Shown here: in pieces, positions 55,036 through 62,465 of the stretch
Numbering within the stretch: position 1 is the first letter of the stretch
How the letters are laid out: each line of letters starts with the position of its first letter
Source of the DNA: Candidatus Galacturonatibacter soehngenii
GTDB taxonomy: Bacteria > Bacillota > Clostridia > Lachnospirales > Lachnospiraceae
NCBI RefSeq assembly: GCF_008830185.1
Contig: NZ_WAGX01000005.1
Coordinates: forward strand, 1,116,001 to 1,180,000
Direction of reading: 5' to 3'
Length of the DNA stretch: 64,000 bases
The notes under the pieces: generated by a model
What the model was told of the DNA's origin: nothing
What the model saw: only the letters and a program-made list of their open reading frames with translations
Databases searched by the model: none
Made by a program: the position numbers and the translations under genes

Positions 55036-55575
55036 TTATTTATTTAAATATCTAAAGTCACGACTTACACCATCGTTAAAATATAAAAGTGAATCAAACG
55101 CAGATATCTTTAGTCTTCCTTCTTCATTTAAATATTCATTTGCTATTAATCTACCTTTGATAACTGCCAAAATATTTGTGATACCTGTGTAGTTTTTACT
55201 TTCTAATACATCTGTAAGTGTACACTCAAGTGAAACAGGACACTCTTTTATTATAGGTGCATTTACTACTTCCGATGCAACAGTGGTTAGATTCAAATGT
55301 TCAAACTTCTTACAGGTTTCACCTGTGTTTTTGCCACAAAATTCAATTTCATTTAATAACGTTTGATCTGGTATGTTAATTACAAAATCCGACACCTCTT
55401 TTATCTGTTTAATTGCATACCCTTTACTACTAAACCCTAGTGCTACCATATCTTTTAATGTATAGGAGGAGGATAACGTAGTGACATTTGCATTTCCATT
55501 TTCATCATAATAACTGATTAGGATGACTGGGAATCCATAATACATTTTTTCATAATTTACTCTTATTTTTTCCAT
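55036..55575 (-). CDS. Flavoredoxin/flavin reductase-like FMN-binding protein
   Basis: A protein of 179 residues with the split-barrel flavin-reductase fold: YGFPVILISYYDENGNANVTTLSSSYTLKDMVALGFSSKGYA (FMN-binding region) and KEVSDFVINIP, FCGKNTGETCKKF. Anaerobes use such proteins as flavoredoxins or in electron delivery. It lies between the Crp/Fnr regulator and the siroheme reductase and could serve the latter; this is inference. Confidence 0.87.
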   Translation of the reverse strand: MEKIRVNYEKMYYGFPVILISYYDENGNANVTTLSSSYTLKDMVALGFSSKGYAIKQIKEVSDFVINIPDQTLLNEIEFCGKNTGETCKKFEHLNLTTVASEVVNAPIIKECPVSLECTLTDVLESKNYTGITNILAVIKGRLIANEYLNEEGRLKISAFDSLLYFNDGVSRDFRYLNK

Positions 55576-55636
55576 AACAATAAATACCCTTTCTTAATTG
55601 ATTATCTGTTTTATCATTTCTTTTCAATTAAAGCAA

Positions 55637-55685
55637 AAAAAGAATAGCAGGAATGTTGCGTATGCAACATACCTAGTATTCTTTT
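55637..55685 (-). terminator. Terminator after the Crp/Fnr gene
   Basis: AAAAGAATA (55637-55645) and TATTCTTTT (55677-55685) with an inner ATGTTGCGTATGCAACAT palindrome (55653-55670), followed on the minus strand by a T-run. Confidence 0.8.
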
Positions 55686-55686
55686 C

Positions 55687-56370
55687 TTAGTTTAATGGCT
55701 TCAAAATTCGAAACATATCCTTATCATAATCAATCAGCCCTTCTTGTTTCATTTGTTTTAACTCTCTAGTTAATGCACTTCTGTCTGCACATAAAAATTC
55801 GGCCATCTTGATTCTTCCCATATCGATTGAAAAATATTGACTTTTCTTTTTCTCTCCTTGAATCACTAAAAAAGCTACTATTTTTTCTCTTAATGTCTTT
55901 TTTGATATCACTTCAATTTTCTGCATTAATTGTATGTTCTTCTTAGCTATTAACGATACCAGATTCTCAATCAGACGATAATGAACCTCACATTCCTCCT
56001 TACAAGAATGTAGCACTTTTTGATAAGGCAAATATAATACCTTGGTATCTGCTCCAGCCACGAATGATACCGTTGATTGAATCATTTGTCCACACGCAAA
56101 TGTCTCTCCAAACAATTCTTTTGGTTTTACATTTACTAGTGTTGTTTTATTCCCAAAAAGATCCTCTTTAATCATTAAAACATTACCTTCTAAAACAACT
56201 CCTATGCAGTCTACATGTTCTTCAAATAGAATCATAAATTCATTTTTTTGATATTTTTTTATATAAGCGCGAAAGCACTCTAACATAGAAATAATTTGTT
56301 TTTTTTCGATCCCCTGAAATAACTCCACCTCTTTATACGTATTTAGGTAGTCCTTAATATTTTCTTGCAT
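55687..56370 (-). CDS. Crp/Fnr-family transcriptional regulator
   Basis: A protein of 227 residues: N-terminal cyclic-nucleotide-binding-like beta barrel (FMILFEEHVDCIGVVLEGNVLMI, PKELFGETFACGQMIQSTVSFVAGADTKVLYLPYQKVL) and a C-terminal winged HTH (IKMAEFLCADRSALTRELKQMKQEGLI). Start uncertain: ATG 56370 has AGGTGA nearby, while GTG 56379 and ATG 56376 lie just upstream. The Cys spacing does not match the FNR iron-sulfur motif. Its nearness to redox genes on both sides suggests it controls them. Confidence 0.87.
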   Translation of the reverse strand: MQENIKDYLNTYKEVELFQGIEKKQIISMLECFRAYIKKYQKNEFMILFEEHVDCIGVVLEGNVLMIKEDLFGNKTTLVNVKPKELFGETFACGQMIQSTVSFVAGADTKVLYLPYQKVLHSCKEECEVHYRLIENLVSLIAKKNIQLMQKIEVISKKTLREKIVAFLVIQGEKKKSQYFSIDMGRIKMAEFLCADRSALTRELKQMKQEGLIDYDKDMFRILKPLN

Positions 56371-56420
56371 TTTCATCACCTGTTAAAAGTATAGCACAGG
56401 TGTAATAATCTTTACATTAT

Positions 56421-57503
56421 TTATTTTTTACAAGGAATTGGCTTTTTAGGGCATCTTGGCTTTACTGCACCTGCTTTTACAATTGCGTGCTCGTCACATG
56501 CGTCAAGGCATACACCACACTGGCTACACTCTTCTTGTTCAATTACATGAATGAATTTTTTCTTTCCAAGAATTGCATCCTCTTCGCACTCATCTGCACA
56601 TTCCATACAGCCCGTACATAAATCTGGTAATATATGAAATGTCACATACTTTGCACAAACTCCAGCCTTGCAACTTTTCTTTGTAATATGTTCCTCAATC
56701 TCATTTCGAAAATAAGAAATGGCTCTACTTACTACCTTTGCAATTGTTACACCTATTTCGCATAAAGACTGTTCTTTCATTCTATCACAAAGCTCAATTA
56801 GTAAATCAAGGTCTGCTTGTTTTCCTTTTTTCAACGTGATATCCGTTAGAATCATACAAATCTGTGTAATACCCTCATGTCCAAATACACATCTTCCACA
56901 GCTTTCACGACTAAAACGCTCTGCTGTTTTTAACAGAAAATGCAATACGCAATTGGTTTCGTCTAAAATCTCAATATAATCGGTTGTCAAAAGAATTTCC
57001 TCATCCAATTTACTCTCATCTATTAACAGTCCCATTGGATGACCAAAATACATCCCTTTAAACTTTTCTTTGCTCTTGCATGCATCTAGAATTTTTCTTG
57101 GAGTTATTTGTTTTGTAAACTCGAAAACTCCACTTATGTTTGCATTTCCTGTAATAAAGACTTTCTTCGTTTGTTCCCCAAGTAGTTCTTCAACAGATAC
57201 AACTTGTTTTGCTTTCTCTAATTCATTTGCCTCATATGGTATGGCTTTTTCTCCCTCTACTACTTTTAAAAGTGCAGAATGATTGCCGTATGTAAACCCA
57301 AAGTCTTGCTTTGCTCTAATTAAAGTAACTTTAGATGATACTTTAATATCTGACAGACTATTAGGAACAATCAAGTAACACGTTTCTTTTTCATTTTCTT
57401 GTAGTAAGGATAAGATTTGTTCTTGCTTTTCTTTTAAAAGTAAGAGAGAAACGGGAGCTTCTTCATAAATTGGCACTGCGTTACAAACTAATATTTCCTT
57501 CAT
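56421..57503 (-). CDS. NuoF-like SLBB/4Fe-4S protein without the FMN domain
   Basis: A protein of 360 residues. After a divergent N-terminal region come an SLBB-like segment (about 160-200; NISGVFEFTKQITPRKILDACK), the NuoF-type N3 cluster motif ESCGRCVFGHEG (about 215), and two ferredoxin-type CxxCxxCxxxC clusters (LCTGCMECADEC and CSQCGVCLDAC) before a basic tail. The GRGGAGFPTG-type FMN/NADH motif of NuoF is absent, so it cannot oxidise NADH alone. Start at ATG 57503 after GGAGGAG; an upstream ATG (57527) overlaps the preceding gene. Likely an electron relay working with the two upstream proteins. Confidence 0.82.
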   Translation of the reverse strand: MKEILVCNAVPIYEEAPVSLLLLKEKQEQILSLLQENEKETCYLIVPNSLSDIKVSSKVTLIRAKQDFGFTYGNHSALLKVVEGEKAIPYEANELEKAKQVVSVEELLGEQTKKVFITGNANISGVFEFTKQITPRKILDACKSKEKFKGMYFGHPMGLLIDESKLDEEILLTTDYIEILDETNCVLHFLLKTAERFSRESCGRCVFGHEGITQICMILTDITLKKGKQADLDLLIELCDRMKEQSLCEIGVTIAKVVSRAISYFRNEIEEHITKKSCKAGVCAKYVTFHILPDLCTGCMECADECEEDAILGKKKFIHVIEQEECSQCGVCLDACDEHAIVKAGAVKPRCPKKPIPCKK

Positions 57504-57516
57504 CTTTTCTCTCCTC

Positions 57517-59607
57517 CTAATATTCATTCCAAAGTTTTGGTCTTGACAGATTTAATCGTAAATCACATTGTAGACAACGACTAGCTTCACAGGAAGACTC
57601 CAAGCAGGTAAATGGTTTTTCTACTGTCGCAAAGCTTTTGACTCTTTCCTTTGCTTCCAATAATTCAGGATATAAGCGTTTTAACTCTCCAAATCCTTCC
57701 TGTCGTCCAATCAATGGGTTAGGCGTTTCCTTATCTAATAATTCCTCACTAATATCGCCGTTTCCTCCAAGGTAGAGATCCATCTCCTCTGCCGCTTGTC
57801 TTCCTGCTGCAATGGCTGCGATTACCGATTTGGTTCCAGTCACAACATCTCCAGCCGCAAAAACTCCTGTGACGTTTGTTTGAAGACAGTTATCGACCTT
57901 AATATAAGGTCCATGCGTTAATTCCACACCAAACTCTTTTGTTCCTTTTGGTCTTTGTCCAACGGCAAAGATAACCGTATCCACTGGTACAATTTCCTTC
58001 GTACCTTCTACCAATTCAATGACTGCTTTTTTATTTTCATCAAAATAGAATTTATCAACTTGTTGAAGCTCAACACCCTCTACCTTTTTTTCACCTGTAA
58101 TACGAAGGAAGGAATGTGCAGAATGTAAAATGACTCCTTCTTCTTTTCCTTCTTCCATTTCATCTTGAGTCGCCGTCATCGTTTGTTCGTTTTCTAGGCA
58201 GGCAATGTGCACCTCTTTTGCTCCCAGACGTAGAGCTGTTCTTGCGCAATCATAGGCTACATTTCCACCACCAAGTACCATGACCTTTTCACCAAGATTT
58301 TGCTCCTGATTCATACGTGCATTTTTTAAGAAGGTCGCATTCACCATAACACCTTCTAGTTCACTGCCTTCTATCGTAAGTATGCTACCTTCATGTGTCC
58401 CAGTCGATAATAATACACTGTCATAGCCTTGTAAAAGTAAGTCCTTTGGTACTTTGACACTGGTATTGGTCAATAGTTTAATGCCGACTTCTAATATATC
58501 GTCAATCTCACGATCTAGTACTTCATCTGGTAAACGGTACGACGGGATTCCATACCGACATTGCCCTCCAGCTTTTTCATTTTCCTCTAGAATCGTTACT
58601 TCATGTCCTTTTTTTGCCAAATAATAGGCAGCTGTTAAACCAGCTGGTCCAGCTCCCACAATGGCAACTTTTTTCCCAGTTGGCGCTTCTATGTTTCTTT
58701 TTTCCTTCCAGTCTTGTGAGTGATTTGTAGCCGCCGCCCTTTTTAACTTACAAATAGATAGGGGCTTTCCAAGTTCATTTCTCTTACAAGCATCTTCACA
58801 AATGTGATTGCAGATACACCCAAGAGTCTCTGGAAAAGGTAGTTTTTCTCGAATGACTGCAGTTGCTTTTTCATAATTTTCATCCTTAATATATCTTAAG
58901 TATCTTGGTATATCTGTGTGAGCTGGACAGGCGGTTTTACAAGGAACCAAATTTTCTGCGTAGGACATTTCTTCTTTCATCATTCCTAGCGCGTCCATAA
59001 TGGAGCCTGTTGGGCATACTTCAATGCAAGCACCGCAAAACTTACATCCTGCCTCCTTTAATGATACATTTCCATCTGTTCCAATCCGCACTCCATCTTT
59101 TGTCTTTTGAAAATCCAATACCTTAACGCCTCGTAACTCTCTACAGGCACGTACACAACGACCGCAGCGTATACATCTTGTAAATAAGTGCATAATTAAT
59201 GGATTGCTCTCATCCGTTGCTACCGTTCTTGTTTTCTTTTTCCAACGCTGCGGACTCACTCCCATATATTGGTACAAAGACTGTAATTCGCACTTTCCAT
59301 ATTTGGGGCATCCCGTACAATCGGCTGGATGTGTGGCAAGAATTAACTCCATTGCAGTTTTTCTTGTTTGATTCGCTTTGTCTCCATTGATGGTAACAAC
59401 CATTCCTTCTTTCGCCATTGTTTTACAGGAAGGAACTGCTTGTTCTATTCCCTCAATTTCCACACAGCAAAGACGACATCCTCCCACTGCTTCTAAGTCT
59501 GGATGCTTACACAGATGTGGAATATACATTCCCGCATTGAGTGCTGCATCAAGAACCGACATACCTTCTATTGCTTCCACTTCTTTTTGATCTATCGTAA
59601 TCTTCAT
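57517..59607 (-). CDS. Ferredoxin/NuoG-like/GltD-like NAD(P)-dependent Fe-S flavoprotein
   Basis: A protein of 696 residues. Order: 2Fe-2S ferredoxin (CKHPDLEAVGGCRLCCVEI, to about 75), His/Cys-rich NuoG cluster domain (HPADCTGCPKYGKCELQ), two 4Fe-4S clusters (CIRCGRCVRACRE, CKFCGACIEVCPTG, about 140-205), the GltD N-terminal Cys cluster (CNHICEDACKR), and a GltD-like FAD/NAD(P)H oxidoreductase (VAIVGAGPAGLTAAYYLAKKG; second GxGxxG in VMVLGGGNVAYD; AAGDVVTG). It should pass electrons between NAD(P)H and iron-sulfur partners. Start at ATG 59607 after GGAGG; the ATG at 59619 lies in that site. Confidence 0.9.
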   Translation of the reverse strand: MKITIDQKEVEAIEGMSVLDAALNAGMYIPHLCKHPDLEAVGGCRLCCVEIEGIEQAVPSCKTMAKEGMVVTINGDKANQTRKTAMELILATHPADCTGCPKYGKCELQSLYQYMGVSPQRWKKKTRTVATDESNPLIMHLFTRCIRCGRCVRACRELRGVKVLDFQKTKDGVRIGTDGNVSLKEAGCKFCGACIEVCPTGSIMDALGMMKEEMSYAENLVPCKTACPAHTDIPRYLRYIKDENYEKATAVIREKLPFPETLGCICNHICEDACKRNELGKPLSICKLKRAAATNHSQDWKEKRNIEAPTGKKVAIVGAGPAGLTAAYYLAKKGHEVTILEENEKAGGQCRYGIPSYRLPDEVLDREIDDILEVGIKLLTNTSVKVPKDLLLQGYDSVLLSTGTHEGSILTIEGSELEGVMVNATFLKNARMNQEQNLGEKVMVLGGGNVAYDCARTALRLGAKEVHIACLENEQTMTATQDEMEEGKEEGVILHSAHSFLRITGEKKVEGVELQQVDKFYFDENKKAVIELVEGTKEIVPVDTVIFAVGQRPKGTKEFGVELTHGPYIKVDNCLQTNVTGVFAAGDVVTGTKSVIAAIAAGRQAAEEMDLYLGGNGDISEELLDKETPNPLIGRQEGFGELKRLYPELLEAKERVKSFATVEKPFTCLESSCEASRCLQCDLRLNLSRPKLWNEY

Positions 59608-59631
59608 TCGTTCCTCCATATGGTTAGGGAA

Positions 59632-59670
59632 GGACTGTAATGAACCTTATTTTACTGTTCATTACAGCCC
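59632..59670 (-). repeat. Intercistronic hairpin in the redox operon
   Basis: GGACTGTAATGAAC (59632-59645) and GTTCATTACAGCCC (59657-59670) pair over 14 bases with one mismatch. No T-run follows on the transcript, so it may be an mRNA-processing or stability element that sets different levels of the reductase and its electron donor. Confidence 0.6.
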
Positions 59671-59686
59671 TATCTTTATTCCTAAA

Positions 59687-61168
59687 TTAAAATTCTACTG
59701 CCTCTTCTGCCGCATTCTCACCAGCAATTCTTCCACTGTTTAGACAAAATCCCATTGTATTTCCAGATAGGATAAAAGGATAGCTATCTCCAAAAATGTT
59801 ACAAGCGTCCGTTCCAACACAGTAAAGTCCAGGTATCACTTTTGCCTCATCATTAAGCACCTGCGTTTTGTGATTAATTAACACGCCTCCCAAAGAACCA
59901 TACGCTCCTACATTTTGTCTACAGCAATAAAATGGACCTTTTTCAATTGGCTGCATGTACGCTCTGTCTTTTTCAAAAATTTCATCAAATCCAGCATCGC
60001 ACATATCATTGTATTCTTCTATTTGCTTTACCAATCCCTCTACATCAATTCCTGCTTTTTCTGCCAATTCTTCAATGGTATCTGCCTGACAAATTGGTTC
60101 ATACCCATCCTTTATATCCTTTTCCCATTGTTCATCAAAATGGTCAAAAAGGTCATGTGGATGCACATGTGATATAATATCAGAACCTTTTTTCTTATAT
60201 TTTTTCAATAACTTACTATCAAAAATGGAATAAGCAACACAACCTGGTTGTGCGGTAATTGCATTTCCTGTAAATGTAGTATTTGCAATCTGATCTTCAG
60301 GCATGAAACGCTGTCCGTTTCGGTTTACCCAAAGACAAGGCTGGCGAAATGCACCATCTAATATAAAGTGATTCATATTATCTGGAAGCTGGTACATCAA
60401 TTCCATGGTACACTCAGTACGCCCTGCTCCTGCTTCCCATGCCATATTAATTCCATCACCCTTCATTCCAGGGATTGCAAAATTAAAAATAGTTTTCCCA
60501 AACTCATATCCCGTTTGTTCTTGAATCATCTTTGGATTATCTCCAAAGCCACCCGTTGCAAGAATAACCACTTTTGCTCTGGCTTCAATTTCTTCTCCGT
60601 CTTTATCTTTAGCAAGCACACCCACTACTGCATTATTCTCAACAATTAACTTAGTTACTGGAGTTTCCATTAAAAATTCTACTCCAAGCTCTCTTGCTTT
60701 CTCCGTCATTTTCTTAGTCATAGCAGTTGCACATCGAGGTCCTGGTGCTCCACCACCTTCTGGCTTTACTACATGCCAAGTAAATTCACCATCTGAATAC
60801 GCTCTAGTTGCCTCTGGTGCACTAAAAGCTCTTTGTACCCCCATAAATTCTACTCCCATGTCCATCAACCACTCAATGGTATCTCCTGATTTAAAGTAAT
60901 AATCGCGAACCATGCGTGCATCTACTCTATAATGCGTATAGTACATGTGTTTTCGAAATGCCTCTCCTGGCGTCAACGAAACCATATGCTCTTTTTGAAT
61001 TGGAGAACCAACTCCCAATGGCCCCATACCCATGTTTGCAGCTCCACCTGTTGTGTTTGACTTCTCAAAACAAATAACTTGAGCCCCATTTTCTGCTGCT
61101 GCTATACTTGCTGCAAGTCCAGAAAGACCAGCCGCTACCACAATAACATCTGTTGATAGATTTTTCAT
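59687..61168 (-). CDS. FAD-dependent reductase of the fumarate-reductase flavoprotein family (soluble)
   Basis: A protein of 493 residues: FAD-binding VIVVAAGLSGLAASIAAAENGAQVICFEKSNTTGGAAN (GxGxxG appears as AAGLSG), RAKVVILATGGFGDN, GMKGDGINMAWEAGA and C-terminal LYCVGTDACNIFGDSYPF...MGFCLNSGRIAGENAA. No signal peptide and no FMN_bind or heme domain, so it is cytoplasmic and needs a protein donor. Residues equivalent to the fumarate-binding Arg/His set of Fcc3 are replaced (GQRFMPEDQIAN, RQNVGAYGSLGG). Probably reduces another unsaturated or keto compound. Start at 61168 after GGAGG; the ATG at 61183 overlaps it. Confidence 0.88.
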   Translation of the reverse strand: MKNLSTDVIVVAAGLSGLAASIAAAENGAQVICFEKSNTTGGAANMGMGPLGVGSPIQKEHMVSLTPGEAFRKHMYYTHYRVDARMVRDYYFKSGDTIEWLMDMGVEFMGVQRAFSAPEATRAYSDGEFTWHVVKPEGGGAPGPRCATAMTKKMTEKARELGVEFLMETPVTKLIVENNAVVGVLAKDKDGEEIEARAKVVILATGGFGDNPKMIQEQTGYEFGKTIFNFAIPGMKGDGINMAWEAGAGRTECTMELMYQLPDNMNHFILDGAFRQPCLWVNRNGQRFMPEDQIANTTFTGNAITAQPGCVAYSIFDSKLLKKYKKKGSDIISHVHPHDLFDHFDEQWEKDIKDGYEPICQADTIEELAEKAGIDVEGLVKQIEEYNDMCDAGFDEIFEKDRAYMQPIEKGPFYCCRQNVGAYGSLGGVLINHKTQVLNDEAKVIPGLYCVGTDACNIFGDSYPFILSGNTMGFCLNSGRIAGENAAEEAVEF

Positions 61169-61292
61169 TTGAAATACCTCCATTTAATTCGTTAAATTAT
61201 TAACGTCCTTCTATGTATGATTATACGATTCTATGCTCTACGCGTCCAATATCAAAAAGCTGTGTCAGTTATAACCAAAAGTTATTAATTAT

Positions 61293-62237
61293 TTAAATTG
61301 ACTTAAATTGAATATTTTTATATTTTACAAGCTTCTCATTTACTATCTCACGGTTTACTGGATTCTGAAAAAAGCCTCCTTGTGTATGTGCAATCTCTTC
61401 CAAATGCTTTGCTCTTCCTTCTACCGTCGTACGATCTCGGCATAATCCATCTTCTTGAATTACAAATTTCCATTTTTTATCTTGAGTTTGTTCCAAGTTT
61501 CCACCAGCTCCACAAACTTGACATTCCACTGGAAAGTAAAGCCCATCCCACTGAACTTCACCAAGAACTAACGCATTGGAATGACAATTTGGACACCACC
61601 CCATATCCTCATCACCCAGCCACTTTCTATCCTTAGGAGCCGTTTTTACTGCCGTCATGATATTTTTCCCAACTTTTCGTGCTCTTTCAAGCATCTCATC
61701 ATGAAGCAAACATTGTGCTGGTGCTGGTACTCTTGTAGCCAAATACATATCAATTACTTGCATATCTGTTGTAAACATAGCAGCCTGCATAGATTCCAAT
61801 GCCATTGACTGCCATGATCTAGTAGAGCCCCCAACCGCGATGAGTGCGCTTACTCTATCCTTGTGTTCAATTGCTTTGATTGTCTCTAAAAATGCTGTCT
61901 CATAGCTTAAACTTCTTTGTGCGAACTTAGCAAACGTGGAACATGACATCAAATCATATGTCGGAGAAGAAAATATGACCGCATCGCAATCTAACATAAC
62001 TTCCATAATTTTTTTCTTATCATCTTTTTTATCCAGTACACACCCAACGTTCTTTCCCTGTGACATTCCAATCGTACAAGCGGTACAACCAGTACAATCT
62101 AAGATATTGTAATCTCTTAAATTAATCATGGTCACATCTGCTCCTGATTCCTGACAGACCAAAAGAGCCTCTTTTAATAAAATCTCACTATTACTGTTTG
62201 CACGCCCTGCGCTTATTCCCATTACTTTTACTGACAT
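61293..62237 (-). CDS. Iron-sulfur flavoprotein, NADPH-dependent FMN reductase family, with zinc-ribbon tail
   Basis: A protein of 314 residues. Flavodoxin-like FMN fold (VKVMGISAGRANSNSEILLKEAL, VIFSSPTYDL) with the compact CTGCTACTIG...C motif (residues about 50-68) that in Isf-type proteins holds a 4Fe-4S cluster. A C-terminal extension of about 90 residues contains CPNC and CQVC pairs, likely a zinc ribbon or rubredoxin-like site. Start at ATG 62237 with AGGAG upstream; the frame extends to 62333 without a site. First gene of the redox operon, divergent from the PucR-type regulator. Confidence 0.87.
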   Translation of the reverse strand: MSVKVMGISAGRANSNSEILLKEALLVCQESGADVTMINLRDYNILDCTGCTACTIGMSQGKNVGCVLDKKDDKKKIMEVMLDCDAVIFSSPTYDLMSCSTFAKFAQRSLSYETAFLETIKAIEHKDRVSALIAVGGSTRSWQSMALESMQAAMFTTDMQVIDMYLATRVPAPAQCLLHDEMLERARKVGKNIMTAVKTAPKDRKWLGDEDMGWCPNCHSNALVLGEVQWDGLYFPVECQVCGAGGNLEQTQDKKWKFVIQEDGLCRDRTTVEGRAKHLEEIAHTQGGFFQNPVNREIVNEKLVKYKNIQFKSI

Positions 62238-62292
62238 ACCATTTTCTCCTTTTCTTTTTCCCTTAAATTTAGTACAATAGTCGAAAGAACAA

Positions 62293-62326
62293 TTTATGAA
62301 AAATGCACAAATAATTCTTTCATAAA
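62293..62326. promoter_or_regulatory. Inverted repeat in the divergent control region
   Basis: TTTATGAAA (62293-62301) and TTTCATAAA (62318-62326) are perfect inverse copies, 16 bases apart. A second pair, TGTAGGAAA (62377-62385) and TTTCCTACA (62429-62437), lies nearer the regulator gene. Both are plausible operators for the flanking genes. I found no clear promoter pair here. Confidence 0.5.
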
Positions 62327-62465
62327 AACCCAAATATAGCTTTTTTTCTGTATTGTTAAAATAATAACATTCGTATTGTAGGAAAGCATCCGTTAATCAT
62401 CGTATCTTTTGTGATATTTATCATGTTTTTTCCTACATTTGTAGCATCGATAATAAGGAGACCTT

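Noticed and set aside
56421-61168. Bile-acid-inducible (bai) type reductase operon
   Set aside because: The flavoprotein family overlaps loosely, but none of the accompanying bai genes (CoA ligase, 7-alpha-dehydratase, transporter) are present and the electron-feeding proteins differ.
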